Below, one piece after another: positions 47,200 through 57,376 of a stretch of DNA of 64,000 bases. Source of the stretch: Panax quinquefolius (lineage: Eukaryota > Streptophyta > Magnoliopsida > Apiales > Araliaceae). The DNA is taken from positions 119,041,363-119,105,362 of the forward strand of contig CM035164.1 of the NCBI GenBank assembly GCA_020205615.1, given 5' to 3'. The notes under the pieces were generated by a model. It was not told the origin of the DNA. It did not search any database and saw nothing but the letters and a program-made list of their open reading frames with translations. The position numbers were made by a program, and so were the translations under genes. How positions within the stretch are numbered: the stretch's first letter is position 1; the number at the start of each line of letters is the position of its first letter.

Positions 47200-47760
47200 G
47201 AAATATCATTCAAAAGCGGCGTATTTTGTTTAGATCCGTGACATGAGCTAAGAAAGCTTGATATCCGTTTTTCAATAAACGAATAGCTTTATGGCTTGAG
47301 ATGACAGTGATTGATTTTAATGGTTTGGTTGCTTGAATTCGCATAATAGGTTGGTTAGGAATATGAACGCTAACAACCTTACGAAAACAATCAATTTTTG
47401 CATGATGAGTAGTTAACCAATCAATCCCTAGAATCACATCAAATGCAAGTATTTTTAATGAAATAAGATCTATGGGTAATGTGAGGGTACCGATTTGAAC
47501 CAAACAAGACTTATAAAAATGTTGGAGGTAATGAAGGTTTCTCCCAACTGAGTTTCTACAGATAAGTCAAAGTCTAATTTCTCCTGAGTCAAATTTAATT
47601 GTTGAAAGCAAGTAGGAGAAATAAAAGAATGGGTAGAACCAAAGTACCAAATAAGGTATAGACTTCGCTAGAGTTTATGATAAGCTTACCCGTGATGACC
47701 TCGTTCGAGGTTCCTTATTTTTGGGAGGTAACTACAAACGCCTCCCTTACACTCACCTGG
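47200..47760 (-). pseudogene. Protease region of element C (broken)
   Basis: Frame 47210-47503 has FDVILGIDWLTTHHAKIDC, the conserved C-terminal part of the retropepsin domain, then PLKSITVISSHK. The active-site region (47630-47680) is damaged by indels: EVYTLF is followed by GTL where D-x-G is expected, so no catalytic Asp is in frame. Confidence 0.78.
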
Positions 47761-47798
47761 CTTTGACTTTTTTGGGACTGACCTTTGGTGCCTCCATC

Positions 47799-48908
47799 CT
47801 AATTTGAACTTGTCTTAGGTGAACGACAAAATCGGGCTAGGTGACCTTCTCTTCCACAATTATAACATGCTTTGGACGACATCGCGTAGTTTGGACTGAT
47901 GTGTCCCTCCCCTCCATATTTGAAGCATATGATAGGTGGTCGTTCTCCTTCCTTAACAACAGGTGCTGGTGTTGACGTCTTTCCATCATTGTTGAATCTC
48001 ATCTTTTTGAAATGTCCATTCTTATTGTTTTAGCCCTGATTACCACCGAAGTGGTTACCATTTCTGGCCTATTGATTCCCTTCACGCTTGTTGTCACCGC
48101 TTCGATGACTGCTCTCACTGGTATTATCATTTCTCCGGTTACTTTCTCTTGGTTGCGTTGACTCGTTATTGCGCTCCAATAATTGAGCCCTATTTACAAC
48201 ATCTGAATACAAACACAGTTTATGAGAAATTAGATATTGACGTATCTCGGGTTTCAAACCTTTTTGAAACATCCGCGTCATTCTCTCTTCATTTTTAACC
48301 AAGTGAGACGCAAACCTGGACAACTCGGCAAACTTAGCTTTGTACTGCGACACGGTCATATTGTTCTGCTCTAACTTGATGAACTCTACCTCTTTCATGT
48401 GACGAATACTTTCGGGAAAGTACTTGTCGTTGAATAGTTCTTGAAACTTCTCCCAAGACATCTTCAGTGCGACAAGTTGAGTACGCTTTACCGATTCCCA
48501 CCAGTAATCTACTTATCCTTGCAACATAAAGGTGGTAAAGGGAACCTTTTGCTCCTCGGAGCATCCCAAGAAATCAAATATCTTGGTAATCTGCTTTATC
48601 TGCATCTCCGCCTTAAGTGGTTTTGGTTCTCCAATAAACTCCGGTGGTCCCAGCTCCTTGAACTGTTTAGCGGTGACCGTCCGAGAGTTACCAGTGTTTC
48701 CACCTGTATTTTGGACAGGAGTCTCTCTTGCCTGATGTTGTACGAATTGCAGAAAGCTCCTAAACATTCCGTCATTTGCCATTTGGTTGGTGTTTTTGTT
48801 CACCTAGGGATTATTGCCTTCCTGATGCACATTATCCTGGGTGTTGATTTGTGGTGACTCAACGGTCTCCTGTGCTCCATTGATATTCTTAACATTCTCG
48901 AATGTCAT
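47799..48908 (-). pseudogene. gag of element C (nonsense codons only)
   Basis: The ATG at 48906-48908 opens MTFENVKNINGA. One frame continues to 47799 (370 codons), with stops at about 48808, 48513, 48069, 48024 and the end, and no frameshift. Parts are RSFLQFVQHQ, KQFKELGPPEF, QITKIFDFLGC and EEQKVPFTTFM (core), KFQELFNDKYFPESI and FQKGLKPEIRQYL (C-terminal capsid region), and two zinc knuckles (47799-48002). The first knuckle is degraded (CFKYGGEGH) and the second intact (CYNCGREGHLARFC). This is the best-kept gag in the window. Confidence 0.88.
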
Positions 48909-49004
48909 TTTCAGATACTGCCACAAAATAAGGGTTAATTGACATGTAACATATTATCACTATACTCTGACCGACCAATTAAATATCAAATAAACTTAGG
49001 TAGG

Positions 49005-51385
49005 TGTGACGCCCCCAAAATTAGGTATACATCACCCATCTTGGGTTGTCAGATACATGGTACAAAATTCAAATACAACTTATACAATACGACAAAACAT
49101 AACTGTGAGTTTGAATACAATTATTGTCTACTAGAGATTATACAAACTCAAAAGGAGTCCTCATTACAATTATTAACACACTATTTCACAAAATAGTGAG
49201 GACTACTAATGTTATCCTCTGGACTGTCACTCCGTTCCCCGACTAGTCCCTGCTATGTTCTCATTTCCTGAAGAGAAAAGTGAAAAAAGGGTGAGCTTAA
49301 CTAGCCCAAGAAGAAATATTATGACTAAGATAATGCAGAATAAATTATCGTTAGCCTTCAATAAATGTTAAAGCGATAAAATATAACAACATCAAGTTTA
49401 AGCTGCAAGTGAACAAGCAATCCATTAAAAGAGTCAAGTAGAGAATAAAATCTACTATCTTTTATGATTTAAAAGGTTTTTCATGACTTTAATCGCTGGG
49501 ACTCAGCTTAATAAATAATCCACATCATCGAATCACCCATGAACTACGGCCAAGGATATTCTTTAGTATCACGACCACAAATTATTCATGGACTACAGCC
49601 AATGATAACTTTTACCACATAATTTGTAACATTACGGTCATGATTACACCGAATAATCCCTGGTCATAATCATACCAAGTCCATCTATGCACCTTCAGCC
49701 ACGAGATGACTTTCAACATAATATAAACATGAGGATGATGACAATGATATAAGAATTCAATAAAACAAGTTCAAGAATTAATTTATCCAGGAACTAATAA
49801 TCCTATAATGTCCAAATTGTCAACATGGATACTGCTTTGTAGAGTAAAATTTAAGAATGATCAGAAGAATATTTCCATGAAAAGATATTGGATGAAGAGC
49901 AAATATCAAGGATATTCTACTAATTTCATGGAGTATAGAAGTCAAAACTTTAACCAATTGAGTATAATAAAGAATGGAATAACAAAAGAAATCATCATGC
50001 ATGCGGTATTTCAGACAGACAAAGTTATTCAAATGTAATAATAATAACGGAACCAGTCGTGCAAAATTTGCAACCGATAGGATTTTCCAACATTATAATA
50101 AAAGCGGAACCGTGTCGGTGTAAAACACATGCACATGATGTTCCAATGAATAATAATAAAAAGACGGAACCGGTCGGTGTAAACACACATGATCGGATGT
50201 TCCAACAGAATAATAGAAGAATGTCACCAAGTATAGGTAAACCGCATATACTGAGTTATTCCAATGTAATAATAAGCAATGGAATAACAACAGCTTCTCT
50301 TCATGAATAAGAAAGAATAACACCCCTTACATTAGTAGTAGATTGAATAACGCGGTAGTGTAGTAATGTGAGAATACTCTTCTTCTTTCTCTCTTATTCT
50401 CTCTATACTTTCTCTCTCTATAGCTTGAATGAATTCGTGAAAAATAATGAAGCACTAGGCCTCTATTTATAGAAGATTTCTAGCTTAGCACTTGAAATGT
50501 GAAAAGACAAGTGGCTTGACGACTGGTGATGTGAAAAGAAAAGTGGTTTGACGCCTATAATGTGAAACAACAATTGGTTCGACGCCTGTAATATGAAACG
50601 ACAAGTGGTTTGACGTCTGGTAAAGGTAGTTACTATTGACGAAGGTAAATACTATTGATAAAGGTAATTACTATTGACGAAGGTAATTACTATTGATGTA
50701 GGGACTCTTAGATGATGACATATGCCCCCCCCCCCCATAAAATAACCAAACTTACCACAAACGTCTCATAATAGACTCTTTATATACATCAAGGATTGAA
50801 TAAATATTATCACAAATTATTTTATTTTTAATCAACACATATTTAATCTTTCAACAATTATTAATCATTTATAATTTGTCGTCTCAATTATTGATTTAAT
50901 AATATAACATATTATCTGAGATGATCTGTGACAATAATTGAATCAATAATATAAGAGATATGCAAACAATTCATTGTAGCAATAATTGAGTATAATAAGT
51001 GATTTCTCACGTAAGCATCAATAATCAATCTTAGTGTGCTACTATGCATCCACGCCAGACATCGTATTATCTTTTTTTACTACGGGTAGTTCAACGGTTT
51101 TAACAGTAACACCTCCGCCAAGTTATTTTCATAAAGTTTTTTTCGTTTTCTCAATCAAACAATAATTTCGTTGTAGGGGTCCATTAATGATTGTCTTGGT
51201 CGCATTTAATATTCCCCACAAAAAGAATATTCCCCACCAAACGAATATTTTATAACAACTTGCTTACTTTGCAAAATTTATAAATATTACCCACAACTAT
51301 AACATTATAACAAATTTACTCCATAATATTCAAAAATAATATTTATAGAAAATTCATCTTTATTTATAAAAGTTGGGGTCTTATA
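49005..51385 (-). mobile_element. Solo LTR E in the leader of element C
   Basis: It begins TGTGACGCCCCC at 49005 and ends GGGTCTTATA at 51385 (CA to TA change at the start of the LTR in its own orientation). It is flanked by exact GTAGG duplications (49000-49004, 51386-51390). The host sequence AACTTAGGTAGG / TCATACTAGC rejoins to match the leader in B. Modules: minisatellite with about 4 units (50030-50230), TATA core 50463-50472, U3 GGTAATTACTAT repeats (50625-50700), and a C tract at about 50724-50738. Confidence 0.9.
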
Positions 51386-51481
51386 GTAGGTCATACTAGC
51401 GAAGGAATTCCCCGTCTCTCCCCTCCTAGTTCTAGTCTCACATCTTAGTTAGGGATCATATCCCTAAGCTTTGATACCAAC
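51386..51481 (-). other. Leader and PBS of element C
   Basis: The minus strand reads TGGTATCAAAGCT (51467-51479), two bases from the 5' LTR, then AGGGATATGATCC and onwards. This is the initiator-tRNA-Met type primer site. Confidence 0.85.
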
Positions 51482-51985
51482 TGTGACGCCCCCAAAATAG
51501 GTATACATCACCTATTCTGAGTCGCCAAATACATGGTAAAGAAAACAAATACAATCTTAAATATACAACATGAGTTATGAGTTTTAATACAAACATTGTC
51601 TTCTAGACAGCATTAAAACTCAAAATAAGTCCTCAATACATTTATTAACACACTATTTCACAGAATAGTGAGGACTACTAATGCTATCCTCTGGACCGTC
51701 ACTCCATTCCCCGACTAGTCTCTGCTCCTGAAGAGAACAGTGAAAGAAATGGTGAGCTCAACTAGCCCAGTAAGAAATATTATGACTAAGATAAAGCAGA
51801 ATAAATTATCCTTAGTCTTCAATAGTGTTAAACTGATACAATATAACAAATATCAAGTTTAACTGTAGCGGAACAAACAATCCATTAAAAGATTCAAGTA
51901 GAAAATAAAATCTACTATCTTTTATGATTTAAAAGGTTTTTCATCACTTTTATAGCTGAGACTCAGCTTAATAAATAATCCACAT
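51482..51985 (-). repeat. Truncated 5' LTR of element C
   Basis: TGTGACGCCCCCAAAATAGG at 51482 starts the LTR 3' end. Homology to 27223-27745 runs to AATAATCCACAT at 51985 and then stops at the minisatellite. The TATA box and all of U3 are missing, so C has no promoter of its own. Confidence 0.88.
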
Positions 51986-52562
51986 AAAAATAATATTATG
52001 TGATTATGTAAACACCTCTTACCCCCCACCCCCCCACCCCACACCCCCACCCCCACCCAAACCCAAAAAAAATAATATTATGTGATTATGTATACACCCT
52101 ACCCCACCCCTCACTCCACCCCCCACCCCACCCAACCCAACCCAACCCAAAAAAAATAACATTATGTGATTATGTATACATCTCTTACCCCCCACCCACC
52201 CCACCCCACCTCACCCCACCCCCTACCCACACCCCCACCCCACCCATACCCCCACCCAAAAAAAATAATATTATGTGATTATGTATACACCCCACCCCAC
52301 TCCACAAAAATAATATTATGTGATTATGTATACACCTCTTACCCCCACCCACCCCACCACACCCCACCCCACCTCACCCCCACCACACCCCTAGCCCTAC
52401 CCCCTACCCACCCCCCACACCCCACCCCCACCCCCCCCACACCCCCACCCAAAAAAAATAATATTATGTGATTATGTATACACCCCACCCCACCCCTCAC
52501 TCCACCCCCCCACCCCACCCAACCCAAAAATAATAATATTATGTGATTATGATACACCTCTT
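51986..52562. repeat. C-rich minisatellite with AT anchors (7 units)
   Basis: Seven anchors of the form AATAATATTATGTGATTATG begin near 51988, 52070, 52154, 52263, 52307, 52459 and 52533. Each is followed by GTATACACCTCTTACC or similar and a variable run of CCACCCC/CCCACCC. Unit lengths range from about 45 to 150 bp, the variation lying in the C-rich part. Minus-strand frames rich in Gly/Val/Trp are artefacts. Confidence 0.88.
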
Positions 52563-52926
52563 ACCCTTTTATATATATTTTATATATATAAACATTATAT
52601 ATATATATAAATTATATGAAAAATATAGTAAAAAAAGAAGAATATAATTATAAAAAAATCTAGAGAAATATGTGTTAATTTTTTAATATAAATTGAATTT
52701 AAATTAAATTTGAACATTTAGGGGTATTTAGGTCACTTTCTAATTATTTATTTCATTCTTAAATGTATTCATAACATCAACTAAACATGTACATGGAATA
52801 TTAAAAAATCATTCCATTCCCTTCCTTATTCCATTCCCTACTCTATTCCATTCCCCACTCTATTCCATTCCTTCAATCCAAACGTAGCATTAGTATTTAA
52901 GAGGATCACAGGAAGATGATTATGTT

Positions 52927-52970
<44 letters not shown>

Positions 52971-53177
52971 ACAACAATAATATTCTGCTAGGTGTCTCCA
53001 ACAATGAGTGCAAAAGGAATTTCCTCAAAAAAATTAATCCCTTGTAAATGAATGATTTTCAGTTACTAAATCAGGAATACTAAATCAGGAATACTTTTCT
53101 TTCTATTTCCCAACATTTTCCTTGTCTGTTTCTCAATTTGATCATGTTGTCAACGCAAGCCTAGATACATATGACAG
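52563..53177. other. A+T-rich spacer left of copia element G
   Basis: It contains ATTCC-rich repeats (52815-52880) ending ATCCAAACGTAGCATTAG, a motif common at plant hAT-MITE ends, and a (TA)n tract at about 52932-52967. No gene is recognised. Confidence 0.5.
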
Positions 53178-54007
53178 TGTTATATATTGCACCTTATTTT
53201 ATATTTTTGTGACTTATTATATGTCATATATAAGTTTGATAACTCATCTATGGACATAATTTAAATAAGTATAAAAAGTGTAACTTAATGTATTATACGC
53301 GGAGAATAAGAGAGAATTTCTTTTGATTTGTGTAGAAATCATTTGATTAGTGTCTATAGTGAGACATTTAATAAGGTGTAAATTTGTTTGATAAAACTAT
53401 TATTTCTTGTCTCATTTAATAAAAAGACTACATGACACTTTATAAGTACAAGTGTATAATCTTATTTTATTTTGGAACAAGAGATATTCTTGTGAGACTT
53501 TTAAAATTCTATTTAATTATAATTTTATTACTAATATGTAACTTATATCATTAATAGTTACATCATTAGTAGTAATAAGTATAATTAAAATAGAAATAAA
53601 TAATAGTTTAATGGTGAAACTATTATAGATATATGTATGTATCTATATGTGTAGATATAGATATACTACATATATGTATATTGAGAGAAGTCTTATATAT
53701 ATTCATTTTAGATATAATATTTTTGCACCATGAAAATCTCTCATTCTTCTTACAAATAAACAACTACTACAAAGAAGTGTTCGTGTGGAACAAATGTGAA
53801 TTGCTATCACAAATTTGTTCAGTTTTGATGCTTAACATATATTCTAGAGGTATATCGTTTGCAACCCATAGCAAACCGATCGTGGTGGGGGGCGATAAAG
53901 ACCTTAAGGACATGGATCACCCGTGTCACATCTTTTACAACAATCTTGACTCTACGAAGCTACGGGTTCTAACAATCTTAAGGTCTTTATCCTAGTTGTT
54001 GGAGTCA
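53178..54007 (+). repeat. 5' LTR of element G (3' limit uncertain)
   Basis: Homology with the 3' LTR covers 53178-53974. The comparison stops there because H cuts the other copy, so the true end may be CAA/CA at 53974 or GGAGTCA at 54007. A 15-bp perfect inverted repeat, GATAAAGACCTTAAG (53894-53908) and its complement (53977-53991), lies at this end. The 120-codon frame over this LTR is not a gene. Confidence 0.75.
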
Positions 54008-54271
54008 TAATTTTGGTGAGATGGAAGACAACACGATTTTCAAAGATAAGTATCATTTTTCTTATATATCTATTTTATCAATGGAGTTTAATGATAATTA
54101 GTAATAGTTGATTAAGCTAATTATTTTTATTGATAATTCCTATTAGAAGATGGATTGTGGAGAAAAATGAAGGTAAAAAAAACTTGCAATTTATAAGTTT
54201 GTAAATTGATGTGGAGAAGATGAAGAGTCGTCATGAAAAACACCAAATGTTGATGCCTAAATTTTTTTCTA

Positions 54272-54475
54272 ATGAGATTGCGGTGTTCTTCGGATTTAAT
54301 TCCAAAAGGTGTGTTTTTAACGATTGCCTTTATTTTTATAAATGATAACTGTGTATCATTTTGTATGTGTATATACTTGAAAGTATATGTTTTATTTATT
54401 ATATCATGTGTAGATGATATTATATGTTTGAGTATTATTTTACCTACATTTTGTTGTAATAAATTAATTAATTAG
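54272..54475 (+). pseudogene. Ty1-copia reverse transcriptase fragment with YVDD-like motif
   Basis: The frame reads NDNCVSF, CIYLKV, then LFIISCVDDIICL. This matches the D-x-CVY / CIYLKVSGSK ... LYVDDILL block of plant copia RT; Tyr of YVDD is Cys here and both Asp are kept (54413-54418). The ~25 residues before it are degraded. It is the catalytic palm segment only. Confidence 0.7.
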
Positions 54476-56570
54476 TTTTATGGGATAAGAAAAGTAATTA
54501 AATTTTTGTTCATGATGGAATAAATTTAATTTTGTGCATATGTATTTTGTTTATAATATTTTATGAGTAGATAAAATATTATGATGTGTATATGTATGTA
54601 TGAAATTTGAGACAATTATTTTCTAATACACTAATTGAGATTAATTTATTATGAGAAAGTTGTAGTAAAATTTGAGAAGTTTACTTGTCTCTATGTATAA
54701 CAAATTAGTTGTAAATTAATTTATTTTGAGAATAAAGTCAATTTATGTTCTTCTTGAACAAAATTATGCATATAAAGTTAGAGGTAATATTTAATGTGTA
54801 ATATTACTTGGTATTTGTATGCCTCAATTTTGAGATAGATTACTTTGTTTGTGGATAATAAATGAATTATCAATTAATAGTTAGAAGAGATATTGTAGAA
54901 GTAGATTTAGTTGAGTAAATCTTGTATAAAAAATAATTTTGATTTTGAGAAAACACTTAGAAATGATATTTGTAGTATTTTTGGGATAATCATAATTGGT
55001 ATATGTTGATTTATTTTTATGTGTACTTCTTGTCCAAGAAGTAGTAAATTTTAATGTGATCATATGAATTTTGTATATTCTAATTGAGATAAACATTTTA
55101 CTTTTTGAATTTTTATAAATATAGTGAACTTCAAGTATTTCATATTATTATGAAGATTGTCTTGAATCTATATTGTAATTAAATGTCAAAAGATATATTG
55201 TTTATGATATTTTCTATCTAAGTTGGAACAAGAAAATACTTAAGAATATACTAATTCATGTGTGTGAATTTTATTTGCTTTATACATAAATTAATTGTGT
55301 GATAAATTAATTTCTTAGAAAGTAAATATAAATTTTATATTTTATATGCAAATAAATTTGTGCAATATATGATAGTTGTGTTATAATTTGTATATAATGA
55401 ATTTTATACTATTTACATAGAGTCAAGTGTTACGTGTTGGTATACTTGAAAAATATGTACATGTATAATTTTAAGTTCTCATGTTAAATAATTTTTGGAT
55501 TTGAGATTTTATGTAATTCAGAAAATAAGAGCTTGTTTTCTTATGTGGGGGTATTCTAAAAGATTCTTATGTTGAAGCAATCTATATATGAATAACTAAT
55601 ACATAAAATATACAAGAACTTATTTTTGTTTTCAGAAGTGTTCCTTAATATTCTCATGTGGAAGTAATATTTATAGGAACATTGTCACATAAAATGTCAA
55701 TTAATCTAAAATTTATTTTAAGTGGTGAGCATAATATTGTGAAGTGAAATTATTCAATGAGATTTCAAATTTTTAAAAGTGTGGGGGTGATTCTTTAAGA
55801 TTTTTATTTATGGACTAAATTTGACCTTTGATTTTTGAACTATTTGGAACATAGTTTTATTTATGTAAGAATAGTAAGGCATGTGAATTTCTTGTTGTGA
55901 GATTCAATTTAATTGTGTGATCCTATAAAATGAATGTCTTTGAAACACAACCTTTTGAATAATATTGAACTGTGAACTTATTTCACATAATTAATTATCT
56001 AAGGTTCAACAAAGTTATAAATTGAACCTAGAAATAACAATATTGATTTGGTGAAGGAAATCAATATAATAATTTGGTAAATAAAATACCTATTTTATTA
56101 GCCTAAATATTATCCAAAATATTTATTGTGATTTATTTCAATAGTTATATTGAAACTAAGTTATAAATATTAAAGTGGATACATATTAGGTGATAATATA
56201 TGGATATTAACTTTGAGATTCTATCGGATATAGAATTATTTATATGTGTACATTAACAATATAATTGTGTAAACTATAATGTGATCATTTTGTGTATATT
56301 AATGATATGTTGATCATTTTACATAGTATTGTTAACGTAAAAACGAGTTAAGAAATATTTATTTTTGTCTTTATGTTAAAAGACTTGTAAAATAGATGTT
56401 ATCTTATTATCATGAGAAAACATAGTGAGAATTTTAACTAAACCAATTTAATTGTATTGAGATGCTATACTAAATTAAGTTTGATAAACGTTGAGATTGA
56501 AAAATTTAATAATTCTTTAATAGTAGTGGCCGTACACTGAAAGTTAATTCTAATATAGCTATCGTAAATC
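54476..56570. other. A+T-rich DNA between copia RT blocks
   Basis: In intact copia elements the YVDD and the GSLMYA-type blocks lie about 100 codons apart. Here 2.1 kb of A+T-rich, stop-filled DNA stands between them. Two PPT-like strings occur (TTATGTGGGGGTATTC near 55543; AAGTGTGGGGGTGATTC near 55777), so parts of other copia tails may be included. No gene or transposon end was recognised. Confidence 0.5.
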
Positions 56571-57253
56571 TGAAGTACACATGCGCTAGTGGGAGCCTTG
56601 TGTTTGATATGCAACGAGATCAGATATTACATATAGTTTTAAACTTAGTATACTAATGATTTACATTGGTTTTTGTTAGATTTCTCAATGTTTTAATAGA
56701 TCACATAAATGTCACTTATATTTTAGTGAGGGAAATTATAAATTTACAAGTAGGTAAATTTTCATTTAATCTTGGGTATTAATTTTTAGATGAGAAAGAA
56801 ACAAATGAGTATTTCCCATTTCACAATATGGATCTAATATTATTAATCTTTCATAGTTGGTTGTGATCTTGACTAATTAAGTAAGAAAATATTCACAAGT
56901 AGGTGAATATATTCTTATATTTCCACAAGTAGGTGGATATATTATTACTCTTTGTGAAAGGTATAATTTACTTCAAGTAATACTATTGCTTTATATGATG
57001 TAGAAAGCAATTGGAATCGAAATTTGTTGTTGAAACATCAAATTGTGGCCACTTCCAAAACTATTTTGTTCATTATATTGTGATAATGAAATTGTTTTTG
57101 TATAAAGCATATGAGATTATCTTTAAAGTTAAGTCTTGACATGTTGGTCATAAACATATTTTTGTTAGACATTTGATATCATAATTTTTGTCTATGATGA
57201 AGCCAAGTGACGACTTGACATATCTTTTTACTAAGACTTTGACAAAAGCTTAG
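56571..57253 (+). pseudogene. Ty1-copia RT end and RNase H fragment
   Basis: At 56576-56650 the frame reads YTCASGSLVF, then RDQILHIVLNLV, corresponding to the Y.SAVGSLMYA..TRPDI.YAV block of copia RT. At 57079-57087 is CDN of the RNase H active region. In another frame (57146-57253) come GHKHIFVRHLIS and SDDLTYLFTKTLTKA, then TAG, equivalent to the HID..HF and NLADPLTK end of copia pol. Frames change at least twice, so it is dead. Confidence 0.72.
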
Positions 57254-57376
57254 TAAGTTTAATTATTTGTGATATGGAACTTAAACCACTTTGAGTCAGG
57301 GTGATAGGAACCCAACCTATTCCTAGGTTACCCCTAGTTTATAGGTTCAATGGGAAAATAAGTCATAGTTGCTGAC

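Larger units (their letters stand above)
27223..51985 (-). mobile_element. Element C: Ty3/gypsy chromovirus-like element, split by three insertions
   Basis: Parts in minus-strand order: truncated 5' LTR (51482-51985), PBS and leader (51386-51481, continuing 48909-49004), gag (47799-48908), protease (about 47200-47760), RT (46337-47105), RNase H (46049-46336, 41216-41314, 31400-31636), integrase (29948-31290), PPT, 3' LTR (27223-29947). Insertions are element D, a CACTA transposon and solo LTR E, all with exact TSDs. Its damage is mainly single nonsense codons, with frameshifts in protease and late RT. The 5' promoter is lost with the truncated LTR. Confidence 0.88.

Noticed and set aside
52019..52557. 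Gly/Val/Trp-rich and Pro/His-rich frames
   Set aside because: Translation of the C-rich minisatellite.
51986..52562. CRISPR-like array (constant 20-bp repeat with variable spacers)
   Set aside because: Spacers are all C-rich simple sequence with irregular length; eukaryotic context; a minisatellite explains it.
53633..53995. 120-codon frame in the copia 5' LTR, related one at 61124-61465
   Set aside because: Similarity between the two is due to LTR identity; the reading runs through TA repeats and has no domain.
53975..53995. Firm claim of a self-priming copia element
   Set aside because: The LTR end is undefined because H interrupts the 3' copy; kept only as a hypothesis in findings.
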